Shown: positions 38,190 to 48,142 of the stretch, piece by piece
Numbering within the stretch: position 1 is the stretch's first letter
Layout: each line of letters starts with the position of its first letter
Assembly: GCF_903645295.1 (NCBI RefSeq)
Contig: NZ_CAHJXM010000003.1
Span: 124,001 to 188,000 of the forward strand
Reading direction: 5' to 3'
Origin: Bacillus sp. Marseille-Q1617
GTDB lineage: Bacteria; Bacillota; Bacilli; Bacillales; Bacillaceae_B
Length of the DNA: 64,000 bases
Notes under the pieces: model-generated
The model's input: only the letters and a program-made list of their open reading frames with translations
Told to the model about the DNA's origin: nothing
The model's database searches: none
Made by a program: the position numbers and the translations under genes

Positions 38190-38269
38190 GATATCCCTCC
38201 CTGCATTTGCTCTTTACTATAGCTTTACACAACAAATAAATTAAATGAACCCATTTTATGTAAAAAGGA

Positions 38270-38313
38270 TTGACTTCTAAACGTGTCATAGTGTACTATC
38301 TAACTAGAACACT
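38270..38313 (+). promoter_or_regulatory. Promoter and YtrA-type operator of the GntR/ABC operon
   Basis: TTGACT (38270-38275) and TACTAT (38294-38299; 18-bp spacer) form the promoter. The -10 lies inside an inverted repeat at 38290-38313: AGTGTA, 12 bases, then AACACT. The half-sites match the operator I recall for YtrA, so the GntR protein encoded at 39121-39486 probably represses its own operon here. Confidence 0.75.
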
Positions 38314-38337
38314 AAAACACTTTAGGGAGAGTCGGAT

Positions 38338-39117
38338 ATGAGCGCATTTAAAGGGCTTCTGTGGAAAGATTTTAAAACATCAAGGATATGGTTTTACGGC
38401 TGGATCGCCATTATCTTATTCATTTATGCATTGGGGCTGATACTTGGCAGGGTGACAGGCGAACCGACTGTTGTGGTTGTGTTTGTCATTATGCTCGGTA
38501 TCTTTCATCTTGCCGTCATGCCTGTCATCTTATTCTCGATGCTCAGGGTGGAAGGGCAGACCCAGCTGTGGCTTCACAGTCCACAAAGCGGCTTTAAACT
38601 GATCGTGCCGAAATTGATCCTTGCCTTCATTTATTCAACCTTATCTTTCATTGTGGTCGATATCCTTGGGGTCCTCAGTCTCGCAGGCCTGCCGGATTCA
38701 GCGAACTTCTTTTCCTATTGGCCGTTTAAGGAAGCGATTTTGTTCAATCTTGGGATATCTGTCGCCGCAATTAACTTTTCCGTTTGGATTTTCTTCTTTT
38801 GGACGCTTTATCACGCACTGGGTAAATTCCCTGCCATCAAAAACATAAGATGGCTGTTCATCTTGGGGTTTATCATTGTCTATCAAAGCATAACAGCGAT
38901 GTTGATGAGCTTTGACTGGGTGAAGGATCTTTTTGAAGCGTGGACGATCGACGTCCCTGCAGGCTTTGCTTTTTCGGTGGGGCAGAAAAATGCCGATGCA
39001 GGATTTTACAGTGAAATCATTCCGTTCCCCGTCCTTCCCTTTGCCTTTGAAGGGCTTGTCATGGTCTCTTTATTCATCATTTCCTGCTGGTTATTAGACC
39101 GTAAAGTCGAGGTGTAA
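38338..39117 (+). CDS. ABC transporter membrane subunit of a YtrA-type operon
   Basis: A 259-residue membrane protein with six hydrophobic segments, beginning SAFKGLLWKDFKTSR in the manner of ABC-2 type permeases. It is the first gene of a five-gene unit (permease, GntR regulator, ATPase, ATPase, permease) with gaps of 2-4 bp or overlaps. It probably pairs with the ATPase at 39489-40196. The family responds to cell-wall antibiotics in B. subtilis; the substrate here is unknown. Confidence 0.8.
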   Translation: MSAFKGLLWKDFKTSRIWFYGWIAIILFIYALGLILGRVTGEPTVVVVFVIMLGIFHLAVMPVILFSMLRVEGQTQLWLHSPQSGFKLIVPKLILAFIYSTLSFIVVDILGVLSLAGLPDSANFFSYWPFKEAILFNLGISVAAINFSVWIFFFWTLYHALGKFPAIKNIRWLFILGFIIVYQSITAMLMSFDWVKDLFEAWTIDVPAGFAFSVGQKNADAGFYSEIIPFPVLPFAFEGLVMVSLFIISCWLLDRKVEV

Positions 39118-39120
39118 GGT

Positions 39121-39486
39121 ATGACAGAAGAATATACAGCATCAAAGCCCATATACGTACAAATAGCAGACCGCATCATCCGGGAAATCGTAAGAAAAGA
39201 ATTGAATCCGGGAGATAAGCTTCCCTCCGTAAGGGAGATGGCGATCCAGTCCGGCGTAAATCCGAATACGATTCAAAGAACGTACAGTGAATTAGAAAGG
39301 ATGGACATTGTGGAGACAAGGAGAGGGCAGGGGACGTTTGTGACTGAAAATGAGGAAATTCTATCAATTTTGAATGAGAAAGTCCAAAGAGAAGTGGTCG
39401 AGCAATTCATCCGCAACATGAAAGAACTCGGCCTGTCGAAGCAGCAAATGATCGAAAGCCTTGAAAAGTATGGGAAGGGGGAATAG
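39121..39486 (+). CDS. GntR family repressor, YtrA subfamily
   Basis: A 121-residue protein with the GntR winged helix ([20 protein letters not shown] ... [26 protein letters not shown], residues 11-75) and a short helical tail instead of a large ligand domain, the YtrA type. It sits inside the ABC operon whose promoter overlaps a matching operator, so autoregulation is likely. YtrA in B. subtilis responds to cell-wall-active peptides such as ramoplanin; whether this one does is not known. Confidence 0.9.
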   Translation: MTEEYTASKPIYVQIADRIIREIVRKELNPGDKLPSVREMAIQSGVNPNTIQRTYSELERMDIVETRRGQGTFVTENEEILSILNEKVQREVVEQFIRNMKELGLSKQQMIESLEKYGKGE

Positions 39487-39488
39487 AC

Positions 39489-40196
39489 GTGATCCGGTTT
39501 CAAGAGGTGACAAAAAAATATGGTCATGGAGCGGCACTTGAAAACACTACGCTTCAATTTAATAGAGGGAAGATTTACGGATTGTTAGGTCCTAACGGCA
39601 GTGGTAAATCAACCACTCTGAAGATGATTGCCGGCCTGGTGATTCCGAGCAGCGGGACAGTAACCTTGAACGAAGAGGAAGTAACCAGGAAGATTGCGGA
39701 TAAAGTCGCTTATTTGACAGAGCTGGATATGTTCTACGAAGTGTTCACCGTTGATGACATGATCTCCTTCTATGCTTCGCAGTTCACAGACTTTGATAGG
39801 AAGAAAGCATATGAGCTGTCAGAATTCATGGAATTGGATAGAAATAAAAAAATTAAACATTTATCAAAGGGAAATCGTGGAAGATTGAAACTTATCTTGA
39901 CCCTGTCACGTAATACAGAGGTGCTTCTCCTGGATGAACCATTTTCGGGTCTGGATCCGATGGTGAGGGATTCGATCGTGAAGAGCCTGATTTCATACAT
40001 CGACTTTGGCAGTCAGACGGTCATCATCGCCACGCACGAGATCGATGAAATCGAAGCGATCCTGGATGAAGCCTATATCATCCACAATGGCAGGATCGAA
40101 GGTCATTGCGACGTGGAGAAGCTGAGGGAAGAAGAAGGTTTATCAGTGCTTCAATGGTTGAAGAAAACGACAGCTGAAGGGAGTAGGGAAGAATGA
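39489..40196 (+). CDS. ABC transporter ATP-binding protein
   Basis: A 235-residue ATPase: Walker [11 protein letters not shown] (near residue 36), a divergent signature [11 protein letters not shown], and Walker [14 protein letters not shown] with an [10 protein letters not shown] switch. GTG at 39489 begins 2 bp past the regulator gene. Its end overlaps the next ATPase by 4 bp. It is likely the partner of the permease at 38338-39117. Confidence 0.9.
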   Translation: MIRFQEVTKKYGHGAALENTTLQFNRGKIYGLLGPNGSGKSTTLKMIAGLVIPSSGTVTLNEEEVTRKIADKVAYLTELDMFYEVFTVDDMISFYASQFTDFDRKKAYELSEFMELDRNKKIKHLSKGNRGRLKLILTLSRNTEVLLLDEPFSGLDPMVRDSIVKSLISYIDFGSQTVIIATHEIDEIEAILDEAYIIHNGRIEGHCDVEKLREEEGLSVLQWLKKTTAEGSREE

Positions 40197-41119
40197 ATAC
40201 GATTGTAAAATTACAAAACGTGTCAAAAGTCATTAAGGGAAAAAAGATCATAGATGACCTTTCTTTTGATGTGTATGAGGGAGAAGTATTTGGGTTTCTG
40301 GGACCGAATGGAGCCGGGAAAACGACGACGATCAGAATGATTGTCGGACTGATGAGCATAACCCAGGGGGATGTACTGATCTCAGGTAAAAGCATCAAGA
40401 AAGACTTCGAAGGGGCGATAGCATCTGTGGGAGCGATCGTCGAGAATCCGGAGCTTTATAAATTTATGTCCGGATATAAAAATCTCCAGCATTTCGCACG
40501 GATGCAGAAAGGGATAACAGAAGAACGAATCAAGGAAGTGGTCGAACTGGTTGGCCTGACCGATCGGATTAACGATAAGGTCAAGACATATTCCCTTGGA
40601 ATGAGACAGCGGCTCGGCCTGGCCCAGTGCTTGTTGCACAGACCGAAAATCCTGATATTGGATGAACCGACCAATGGATTGGACCCCGCAGGTATCCGTG
40701 AAATCCGTGCCTATATCCGGAAGCTGGCACAAGAAGAAGGCATGGCTGTCATCGTATCCAGTCATCTTCTCTCCGAAATGGAGATGATGTGCGACCGAAT
40801 AGGGATCATTCAAAAAGGAAAACTTGTCGATGTGCAGACTGTGCGTGATTTTGTGGACGGGAAAGAGCTTGTTTATCAATTTGAAGTGAATGATGAAGAG
40901 AAGGCTCGAGCTGTCATAAACGGCTTCAACCCTTCCCTTGTGTTCGAGGTGAAAAATAACAAGCTGCAAACAGGCATTACAAAAGAACAGGTTCCACATC
41001 TGATTAAAGCATTCGTGGAGAACGAAGTGGAAATCTACAGCGTTATGCAGGTTGCGAAGACATTAGAGGACCGCTTCCTGGAGATCACAAATGAGAAGGG
41101 AGAGGTCATGCATGCTTAG
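40193..41119 (+). CDS. ABC transporter ATP-binding protein (BcrA-like)
   Basis: A 308-residue ATPase: Walker [11 protein letters not shown], signature [13 protein letters not shown], Walker [14 protein letters not shown] and H-loop [10 protein letters not shown]. The C-terminal extension is typical of bacitracin/lantibiotic-type exporters. It overlaps the previous ATPase by 4 bp and the next permease by 8 bp, which suggests coupled translation and a complex with that permease. Confidence 0.92.
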   Translation: MNTIVKLQNVSKVIKGKKIIDDLSFDVYEGEVFGFLGPNGAGKTTTIRMIVGLMSITQGDVLISGKSIKKDFEGAIASVGAIVENPELYKFMSGYKNLQHFARMQKGITEERIKEVVELVGLTDRINDKVKTYSLGMRQRLGLAQCLLHRPKILILDEPTNGLDPAGIREIRAYIRKLAQEEGMAVIVSSHLLSEMEMMCDRIGIIQKGKLVDVQTVRDFVDGKELVYQFEVNDEEKARAVINGFNPSLVFEVKNNKLQTGITKEQVPHLIKAFVENEVEIYSVMQVAKTLEDRFLEITNEKGEVMHA

Positions 41120-42059
41120 TCTGATTAAGAATGAATGGATGAAAATCTTCAAGCGGGTCGGCACCTGGGTCATGCTCGGTCTGTTGATCCTGATCATCGG
41201 AGTAGTAGGTGCATTTGAGAAATATGAGGACTCAAAAGTGAAAGAATCCGATAACTGGAAACAGGAGCTGTCCATGCAAATCGAGGGCGATAAACAAGCT
41301 TTGTCCCAGGACGGAATGAATAAATACAGTAAAAGCATGTTTGAACAAAATATTGCCCTCAATGAGTATAGAATCGAAAACGATATAGCACCAACTTCGA
41401 AAGAAACGGTTTGGACCTTTGTAGAAACGAATGGCTTTGCCGTGACACTCGTCGGCTTGTTTGCAATCATTGTGGCAGCTGGCATCGTGGCAAGTGAATT
41501 TTCGTGGGGTACAATCAAGCTGTTATTGATCCGCCCGATTTCCAGGACGAAGATATTGCTTTCAAAATATATCACCGTCATCCTTTACGGTGCGACAATG
41601 CTTGCGATACTTTTCGCAGTCTCTTTCCTGGTGGGTCTGATTCTATTCGGCGGCACCGGCCAATCTGTTCATCTGGCTTATATTGATGGTGAAGTGGTCG
41701 AGCAGAATATGATTGGATACCTGATCAAAACCTATTTATTGAAGTCGATCGATGTGACGATGATGGCCACGATGGCATTCATGATTTCGACTGTCTTCAG
41801 AAGCTCTTCCCTTGCGATCGGGATCTCTTTATTCCTGTTGTTCATGGGAGCAAACGCCACAGGATTACTTGCCCTGAAGTTTGATTGGGCTAAATACAGC
41901 TTGTTTGCGAACACTGACCTGACTCAGTATACTGGCTTCAGTCAGCCGCTGGTAGAAGGGATGACCATGGGCTTTTCTATCACCATGCTGATCATTTACT
42001 TTGCCATCTTCCAGCTTCTATCGTTCTTCGTGTTCAAGAAGAGGGACGTAGCGGCTTAG
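41112..42059 (+). CDS. ABC transporter permease (BcrB-like)
   Basis: A 315-residue ABC-2 type permease. It has one membrane helix near the N-terminus (WVMLGLLILIIGVVGAF), an extracytoplasmic helical stretch (about 40-105) rich in charged residues, then five more helices including VASEFSWGTIKLLLIRPISR, the hallmark of this permease group. The start ATG lies inside the end of the ATPase gene. A bidirectional terminator follows. Confidence 0.88.
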   Translation: MLSLIKNEWMKIFKRVGTWVMLGLLILIIGVVGAFEKYEDSKVKESDNWKQELSMQIEGDKQALSQDGMNKYSKSMFEQNIALNEYRIENDIAPTSKETVWTFVETNGFAVTLVGLFAIIVAAGIVASEFSWGTIKLLLIRPISRTKILLSKYITVILYGATMLAILFAVSFLVGLILFGGTGQSVHLAYIDGEVVEQNMIGYLIKTYLLKSIDVTMMATMAFMISTVFRSSSLAIGISLFLLFMGANATGLLALKFDWAKYSLFANTDLTQYTGFSQPLVEGMTMGFSITMLIIYFAIFQLLSFFVFKKRDVAA

Positions 42060-42121
42060 AAAAGCGAACGGGTCTGTCTGTTTTATAAAGTAAGCCTGTT
42101 GATGGCTGCTTAAACATACTT

Positions 42122-42157
42122 AAAAATGACGGTCTTGATGAAGACCGTCATTTTTTA
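42122..42157. terminator. Bidirectional terminator between the ABC operon and tgl
   Basis: AAAAATGACGGTCTT pairs with AAGACCGTCATTTTT around GATG. Its right-hand T tract touches the tgl stop codon. Confidence 0.93.
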
Positions 42158-42874
42158 TGAGTACTTATATAGTTCTGAGAAATCAAGTCTGGTAGTCTGG
42201 TCTAATTGGAAGGCTGACCTTACAGCATTCAACCTTCGCAGCGTATTCAGCGCTTCGATCATTTTGCTATGTGTGACGATCCCGATACCATGTCCGAAGT
42301 ATTGATTGTACTCCAAGAAGACGGCATTTTCTCCCATCCAGATAGGATCTTCATAATCAGGGTTTGAGAAGTAATAGACATCCCCCGGTATATTGTCTAT
42401 ACCTTCATACGTCACCATATGCATCGCATCGTTGAAGTTATGTCCCCAAATGAGCATAGGTGAATAGAGGCGGTCGAAATATTCGGGCCGTATTGTATCG
42501 AGTATGGATTTGTAATAAATCAGGACGATGGCTGTCACACATTCAAAACTGTACAGGTATGAATTTTCAAAGATATCCCTTATCGCAGCTGAGGGACGCC
42601 TGCCTGCACGCAACCTGTACCCGTTCATCGTTTTAATCCAGTAGTAAGGGTTAAAAGTAGAATTGGGAAAGGTGGCGAATGCCGCCGCACTGCTGTTTAA
42701 TAATCTGCTGTTCATGATGATTCGTTCTCTTACCTTTAATTCAAACGCAAGTTCTTTCAGGTTGTTATATTCATAGCGGATCTTGCTTTTTTCAATTGCA
42801 ATCAGGATCATGGATTCTGTAGGAGACAACCCTTTTAAGCTGCTGATGGCAGAGCCGTCTTTCAGTATGATCAT
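42155..42874 (-). CDS. tgl: Protein-glutamine gamma-glutamyltransferase (spore coat transglutaminase)
   Basis: A 239-residue Tgl protein with the catalytic cysteine in YSFECVTAIVLIYYK (Cys112, with Glu111 beside it) and the conserved LIWGHNFNDAM and WMGENAVFLEYNQYFGHGIG segments. Tgl cross-links spore coat proteins such as GerQ and SafA-dependent coat layers after sigma-K activation. The start ATG has GGAGGT. CATACACTG at 42902-42910 (minus strand) resembles a sigma-K -10 imperfectly. In B. subtilis tgl lies elsewhere, as I recall, so its place beside rarA is unusual. Confidence 0.93.
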   Translation of the reverse strand: MIILKDGSAISSLKGLSPTESMILIAIEKSKIRYEYNNLKELAFELKVRERIIMNSRLLNSSAAAFATFPNSTFNPYYWIKTMNGYRLRAGRRPSAAIRDIFENSYLYSFECVTAIVLIYYKSILDTIRPEYFDRLYSPMLIWGHNFNDAMHMVTYEGIDNIPGDVYYFSNPDYEDPIWMGENAVFLEYNQYFGHGIGIVTHSKMIEALNTLRRLNAVRSAFQLDQTTRLDFSELYKYS

Positions 42875-43009
42875 CGGCAGGACCTCCGCGGATTTTTTTA
42901 TCAGTGTATGTGAGGGGTGCCCGATGGGGAACTTTTTGGGAGGGGCAGAAGGGAATGAAGGTGATGCACACGCCGGTATGGGCGCATTCTTGCCGCTTAC
43001 TCATTTTTT

Positions 43010-43046
43010 GAATAAAAGGGCCAGACCTCAAGTAAAGGCCTGGCTC
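43010..43046 (-). terminator. Intrinsic terminator of rarA
   Basis: On the minus strand GCCAGGCCT pairs with AGGTCTGGC (one G-T pair) and is followed by CCTTTTATTC. Confidence 0.7.
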
Positions 43047-43054
43047 AATAACGG

Positions 43055-44329
43055 CTATTTCATTTGCTTATTGATCTTTTCATAAACCCCTGCAATGGCC
43101 TGCTCAAATTTACCGGTCGATTTAGGGGTATAGTACCGGACATTTTTTAACCGGTCCGGCAGATAGGTTTGCGGCACCCAGCCGGATTCGTAATCATGAG
43201 GGTATTTATACTCTATCCCTCTGCCCAGTTCACTTGCCCCTTTGTAATGGGCATCTTTCAAATGATCGGGAACTTCCCCGCTTTTCCCTTTCCGTATGTC
43301 AGCAAGTGCTCCATCGATGGCCAGGATGGCCGAGTTGGATTTTGGGGACAGGCAGAGTTCGATGATTGCATTTGCCAGGGGGATCCGCGCTTCTGGAAAC
43401 CCGATTTTTTCAGCCGTTTCAACTGCCGCAAGCGTTCTTGATCCCGCTGACGGGTTGGCAAGGCCGATATCTTCATAGGCGATGACGAGCAATCGTCGTG
43501 CAATGCTCGGCAAGTCACCAGCTTCCACCAATCGCCCTAGATAATGAAGGGCAGCATTCACATCACTTCCCCGTATTGATTTTTGAAACGCGCTCAATAC
43601 ATCATAATGGGCATCGCCGTCTTTATCATGAGTAAAGCTTTTCTTTTGCAGGCATTCCTCTGCTATGCCGACATCGATGTGAATCGTACCATCCGCATCG
43701 GCGGTTGTGGATAGGACTGCGAGCTCCAATGCGTTCAGGGAGCTTCTCACATCACCATTACTGCTGCTTGCAAAGTGCAGGACGGCTTCATCCGAAATGT
43801 CGAGAGTATAGTCGCCCAATCCACGCTCTTTGTCTTCGATCGCCCTGTATATGGCTGTTTTCATTTCATCAACTGTAAGAGGCTTAAGTTCGAATATCTG
43901 GCATCTGCTTCTGATCGCGGGATTTATGGCATGATACGGATTGCTCGTTGTTGCACCGATCAAGGTAATCATCCCGTTTTCAAGATAGGGAAGCAGGAAA
44001 TCCTGCTTTCCTTTATCAAGACGATGAACTTCATCGAGCAGAAGGATCACTTTCCCGGACATTTTGGCTTCTTCTGCTACGATTTGTATATCTTTTTTAT
44101 TATTTGTGACGGCGTTCAATGTTTTGAACCTATATTTCGTACTTCCGGCAATGGCGCTGGCTATCGATGTTTTTCCGATTCCGGGCGGGCCGTATAAAAT
44201 CATGGAAGAAAGCTGTTTAGCCTTTACCATCCGGTCGATGATCTTTCCTTCTCCCACTAAATGCTGCTGACCGATTACTTCATCTATTGTTCTCGGCCTC
44301 ATTTTAAAGGCAAGTGGTTTAATAGCCAT
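43055..44329 (-). CDS. rarA: Replication-associated recombination protein RarA (MgsA, YrvN)
   Basis: A 424-residue clamp-loader-like AAA+ ATPase: AFKMRPRTIDEVIGQQHL at the N-terminus, Walker A YGPPGIGKTSIA, Walker B LLLDEVHRLDKGKQD, sensor 1 IGATTSNPYHAINPA, and the tetramerisation domain with DAHYKGA(S) and YPHDYESGWVPQTYLP near the end. RarA acts at stalled forks. I take ATG at 44329 (MAIKPLAF), since the longer frame to 44434 is not conserved; GGAGAG lies upstream. It is divergent from cymR. Confidence 0.96.
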   Translation of the reverse strand: MAIKPLAFKMRPRTIDEVIGQQHLVGEGKIIDRMVKAKQLSSMILYGPPGIGKTSIASAIAGSTKYRFKTLNAVTNNKKDIQIVAEEAKMSGKVILLLDEVHRLDKGKQDFLLPYLENGMITLIGATTSNPYHAINPAIRSRCQIFELKPLTVDEMKTAIYRAIEDKERGLGDYTLDISDEAVLHFASSSNGDVRSSLNALELAVLSTTADADGTIHIDVGIAEECLQKKSFTHDKDGDAHYDVLSAFQKSIRGSDVNAALHYLGRLVEAGDLPSIARRLLVIAYEDIGLANPSAGSRTLAAVETAEKIGFPEARIPLANAIIELCLSPKSNSAILAIDGALADIRKGKSGEVPDHLKDAHYKGASELGRGIEYKYPHDYESGWVPQTYLPDRLKNVRYYTPKSTGKFEQAIAGVYEKINKQMK

Positions 44330-44429
44330 ATCATATCTCTCCAAACTGGTGTTCTCGATTACTTTTACTTTATCACAGGCGGAGTTTATTAGGAAATGAT
44401 TCCGTCTGCAGCGGAAGCAAACGATCCCT

Positions 44430-44459
44430 TTCACAGCCCATGTACGGATATGCTATAAT
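44430..44459 (+). promoter_or_regulatory. Promoter of cymR
   Basis: A perfect extended -10, TGCTATAAT (TATAAT at 44454-44459), has TTCACA (44430-44435) as a weak -35 at 18 bp. The leader to cymR is about 100 bp. Confidence 0.65.
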
Positions 44460-44563
44460 GACTAAGGTTAATAAATGATAAAACATATATCAACAGATTA
44501 CGATTTACGCATACGATTACGTCTAATGAATGTTTAATATATGAATTTAAGAGGTGCAGGAAA

Positions 44564-44983
44564 ATGAAGATATCTACTAAAGGCCGTTATGGCTTGACGA
44601 TCATGATTGAATTGGCGAAACGTCACGGGGAAGGGCCGACTTCTCTGAAAACAATTGCTCAGCAGCATGAGCTTTCGGAACATTATCTCGAGCAGCTGGT
44701 GGCTCCGCTGCGTAACGGCGGACTTGTGAGAAGTATCCGCGGAGCTTATGGCGGTTATGTACTTGGACATGAACCGTCCGAGATCACAGCCGGGGATATC
44801 ATCCGTATTCTTGAGGGGCCGATCAGTCCTGTGGAAGGAATTGAAGATGAAGAGCCTGCAAAGCGTGAGTTATGGATTCGTATACGTGATGCGGTCAAGG
44901 ATGTATTGGATAATACAACGATAGAAGACTTAGCCAGTCATTCGGATGATGGAGAATCCGATGCTTATATGTTTTATATCTAG
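44564..44983 (+). CDS. cymR: Cysteine metabolism repressor CymR (Rrf2 family)
   Basis: A 139-residue Rrf2 protein with an N-terminal winged helix (KISTKGRYGLTIMIELAKRHG ... HELSEHYLEQLVAPLRNGGL, then IRGAYGGYVLG). It has no Fe-S cysteine trio, as in CymR but unlike IscR. In Firmicutes CymR with CysK represses cysteine uptake and synthesis genes. It lies 11 bp before a cysteine desulfurase gene, so sulfur sensing and mobilisation genes are linked. Confidence 0.95.
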   Translation: MKISTKGRYGLTIMIELAKRHGEGPTSLKTIAQQHELSEHYLEQLVAPLRNGGLVRSIRGAYGGYVLGHEPSEITAGDIIRILEGPISPVEGIEDEEPAKRELWIRIRDAVKDVLDNTTIEDLASHSDDGESDAYMFYI

Positions 44984-44994
44984 GAGGTACTGAG

Positions 44995-46137
44995 ATGGAT
45001 AGGATTTACATGGATCATGCCGCTACTTCACCTATGAATGCCGACGTGATAGAAGAAGTGTCTTCTGTCATGAAAGAGACATTCGGGAACCCGTCAAGCA
45101 TTCATTCCTTTGGTCGTTCCGCCCGTCATCTTGTGGATCAGGCACGTACGAAAATTGCCCGCAGTTTAAATGCGGATTATAACGATATCATTTTTACAAG
45201 CGGCGGAACAGAAGCGGATAATTTAGCCATAATCGGTACGGCACATGCAAATAAGTCTAAAGGGAATCATATCATCACAACCCAAATTGAGCATCACGCT
45301 GTCCTTCATGCATGTAAGCATCTGGAAGAGGAAGGTTTTGACGTAACATACCTGCCAGTTGATGAATCAGGAAGGGTGTCACTGCATGATTTGGAACATG
45401 CACTTCGTCCTGACACCATTTTGGTTACGGTTATGTATGGGAATAATGAAGTTGGAACGATTCAGCCCATTCAGGAGATCGGACAGGCCTTGAAAGATCA
45501 CGGTGCATATTTTCATACGGATGCGGTTCAGGCATTTGGATTGCTTAATATGGATGTGAGGGAACTTGGAGTCGATATGCTATCCGTTTCAGGCCATAAA
45601 ATCAACGGTCCTAAAGGAGTTGGCTTCCTTTACTGCCATAAGAACGTAAATCTTATGCCGGGCTCATTTGGAGGCGAGCAGGAACGCAAGAGACGTGCAG
45701 GGACAGAAAATGTTCCTGCGATTGCCGGATTGGGAAAAGCCGTTGAGATTGTTCAGATTTCCTGGAAAGATAAGGTTGAAATGTATGAAGGCTTCAAGAG
45801 TTTATTTAGAAAAAAGTTAATGGAAAAAAATGTTGAATTCGATGAGAACGGATCCCTTGAGCACGGATTACCCCATGTGCTAAACTTAAGCTTCCCTGGA
45901 ACAGACGTGGAATCAATGCTCATGAATCTGGATATGTCGGGCATTGCCGTTTCAAGCGGATCAGCCTGTACCGCAGGGTCGATCGAACCTTCGCATGTAT
46001 TGGTTGCCATGTTTGGGAATGAATCCGAAAGAACAAAGAACTCGATCAGGTTCAGCTTTGGACTCGGGAATACAGAAGCACAGATCGTGCAGGCTGCAGA
46101 CGAAGTTGCAAAGGTGGTCAAGAGACTGATCTCTTAA
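44995..46137 (+). CDS. iscS: Cysteine desulfurase paired with mnmA (YrvO-type)
   Basis: A 380-residue PLP enzyme (YMDHAATSPM at the N-terminus, PLP lysine in SVSGHKINGPKG, catalytic cysteine in GSACTAG near residue 326). In B. subtilis YrvO passes sulfur directly to MnmA for 2-thiouridine synthesis, and mnmA follows here after 40 bp. It differs from the NifS-type paralogue at 671-1807 that accompanies nadA. The start has AGGAGGTAC upstream. Confidence 0.96.
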   Translation: MDRIYMDHAATSPMNADVIEEVSSVMKETFGNPSSIHSFGRSARHLVDQARTKIARSLNADYNDIIFTSGGTEADNLAIIGTAHANKSKGNHIITTQIEHHAVLHACKHLEEEGFDVTYLPVDESGRVSLHDLEHALRPDTILVTVMYGNNEVGTIQPIQEIGQALKDHGAYFHTDAVQAFGLLNMDVRELGVDMLSVSGHKINGPKGVGFLYCHKNVNLMPGSFGGEQERKRRAGTENVPAIAGLGKAVEIVQISWKDKVEMYEGFKSLFRKKLMEKNVEFDENGSLEHGLPHVLNLSFPGTDVESMLMNLDMSGIAVSSGSACTAGSIEPSHVLVAMFGNESERTKNSIRFSFGLGNTEAQIVQAADEVAKVVKRLIS

Positions 46138-46177
46138 GTGCCTTGAATAGATAGAAAGAATAAAGGAGGTGGCGTAA

Positions 46178-47293
<1,116 letters not shown>

Positions 47294-47315
47294 TGCCGGC
47301 CTGATATGGATAGTG

Positions 47316-47368
47316 AAAAGGACTGTGAAGAAGCGAGTAAAGTATTCCTTCATCTCAGTCCTTTCTTT
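47316..47368 (+). terminator. Probable terminator of the cymR-mnmA operon
   Basis: AAAAGGACTG-GA pairs with TC-CAGTCCTTTCTTT across a larger loop that contains a second GAAG/CTTC pairing. Confidence 0.6.
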
Positions 47369-47461
47369 ACGAGTATTTAGCTCTATTACTCTGTGTTATA
47401 CTGAGTACAAATCACATAGGGAATCAAGATATATAAACATTACATAATAGAGGTGCTGAAA

Positions 47462-48124
47462 ATGGACAAAAACTTAAAGGGAATCGAGTTATTACAGGAA
47501 GGGAAACTGGAGGATGCCGTCAAGCTATTCACGGAAGCCATAGAAGAGAATCCGAAAGATCCAGTCGGATATATCAACTTCGGGAATGTCCTCATGTCAG
47601 TTGGAGACAGCGACAAGGCAAAGTCATTTTTTGAAAGAGCAATCGCGGTCGATGAAAATGCGGCGGCAGCTTACTATTCATTGGGGAATTTGTTCTTCAA
47701 TGAAGGAGATTATGATTCGGCTAAGAATCAATTCGAGAAAGCAGTCAATAAAGGAATGGAAAATGCCGATGTGTACTTCATGCTGGGTGTGAGCCTTGTT
47801 AACCTTGAGCAGCCTAAGTTTGCCGTTCCTTACCTGCAAAGAAGCGTGGAGTTAAATGAAGAAGACATCGAAGCACGCTTTCAGCTCGGGTTGAGCCTTG
47901 CGCAGGCAGAAGCCTATGAGGAATCAATCGGGCATCTTTCGAAAGTGATCGAAAAGGATCCCGAGCATGCTGATGCCTACTATAACCTTGGAGTGGCTTA
48001 CGCAGGATATAAAGATGATGCCGACAAAGCATTGGAGTATTTTAATAAAGCGGTGAAAATTCAACCGGATCACATGCTTGCGGGATATGGAATCAAAATG
48101 ATCGAGAAAATGAAGAGCGAATAG
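47462..48124 (+). CDS. Tetratricopeptide repeat protein (YrrB-like)
   Basis: A 220-residue protein made almost wholly of about six TPR units (EDAVKLFTEAIEENPKDPVGY, then AKSFFERAIAVDENAAAAYY and others). TPR proteins scaffold other proteins. In B. subtilis yrrB lies between mnmA and recD2, as here. ATG at 47462 follows GAGGTG; an in-frame ATG at 47453 overlaps that site. Only 18 bp separate it from recD2. Confidence 0.85.
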   Translation: MDKNLKGIELLQEGKLEDAVKLFTEAIEENPKDPVGYINFGNVLMSVGDSDKAKSFFERAIAVDENAAAAYYSLGNLFFNEGDYDSAKNQFEKAVNKGMENADVYFMLGVSLVNLEQPKFAVPYLQRSVELNEEDIEARFQLGLSLAQAEAYEESIGHLSKVIEKDPEHADAYYNLGVAYAGYKDDADKALEYFNKAVKIQPDHMLAGYGIKMIEKMKSE

Positions 48125-48142
48125 TTAGGGGGTTCATAAGCC

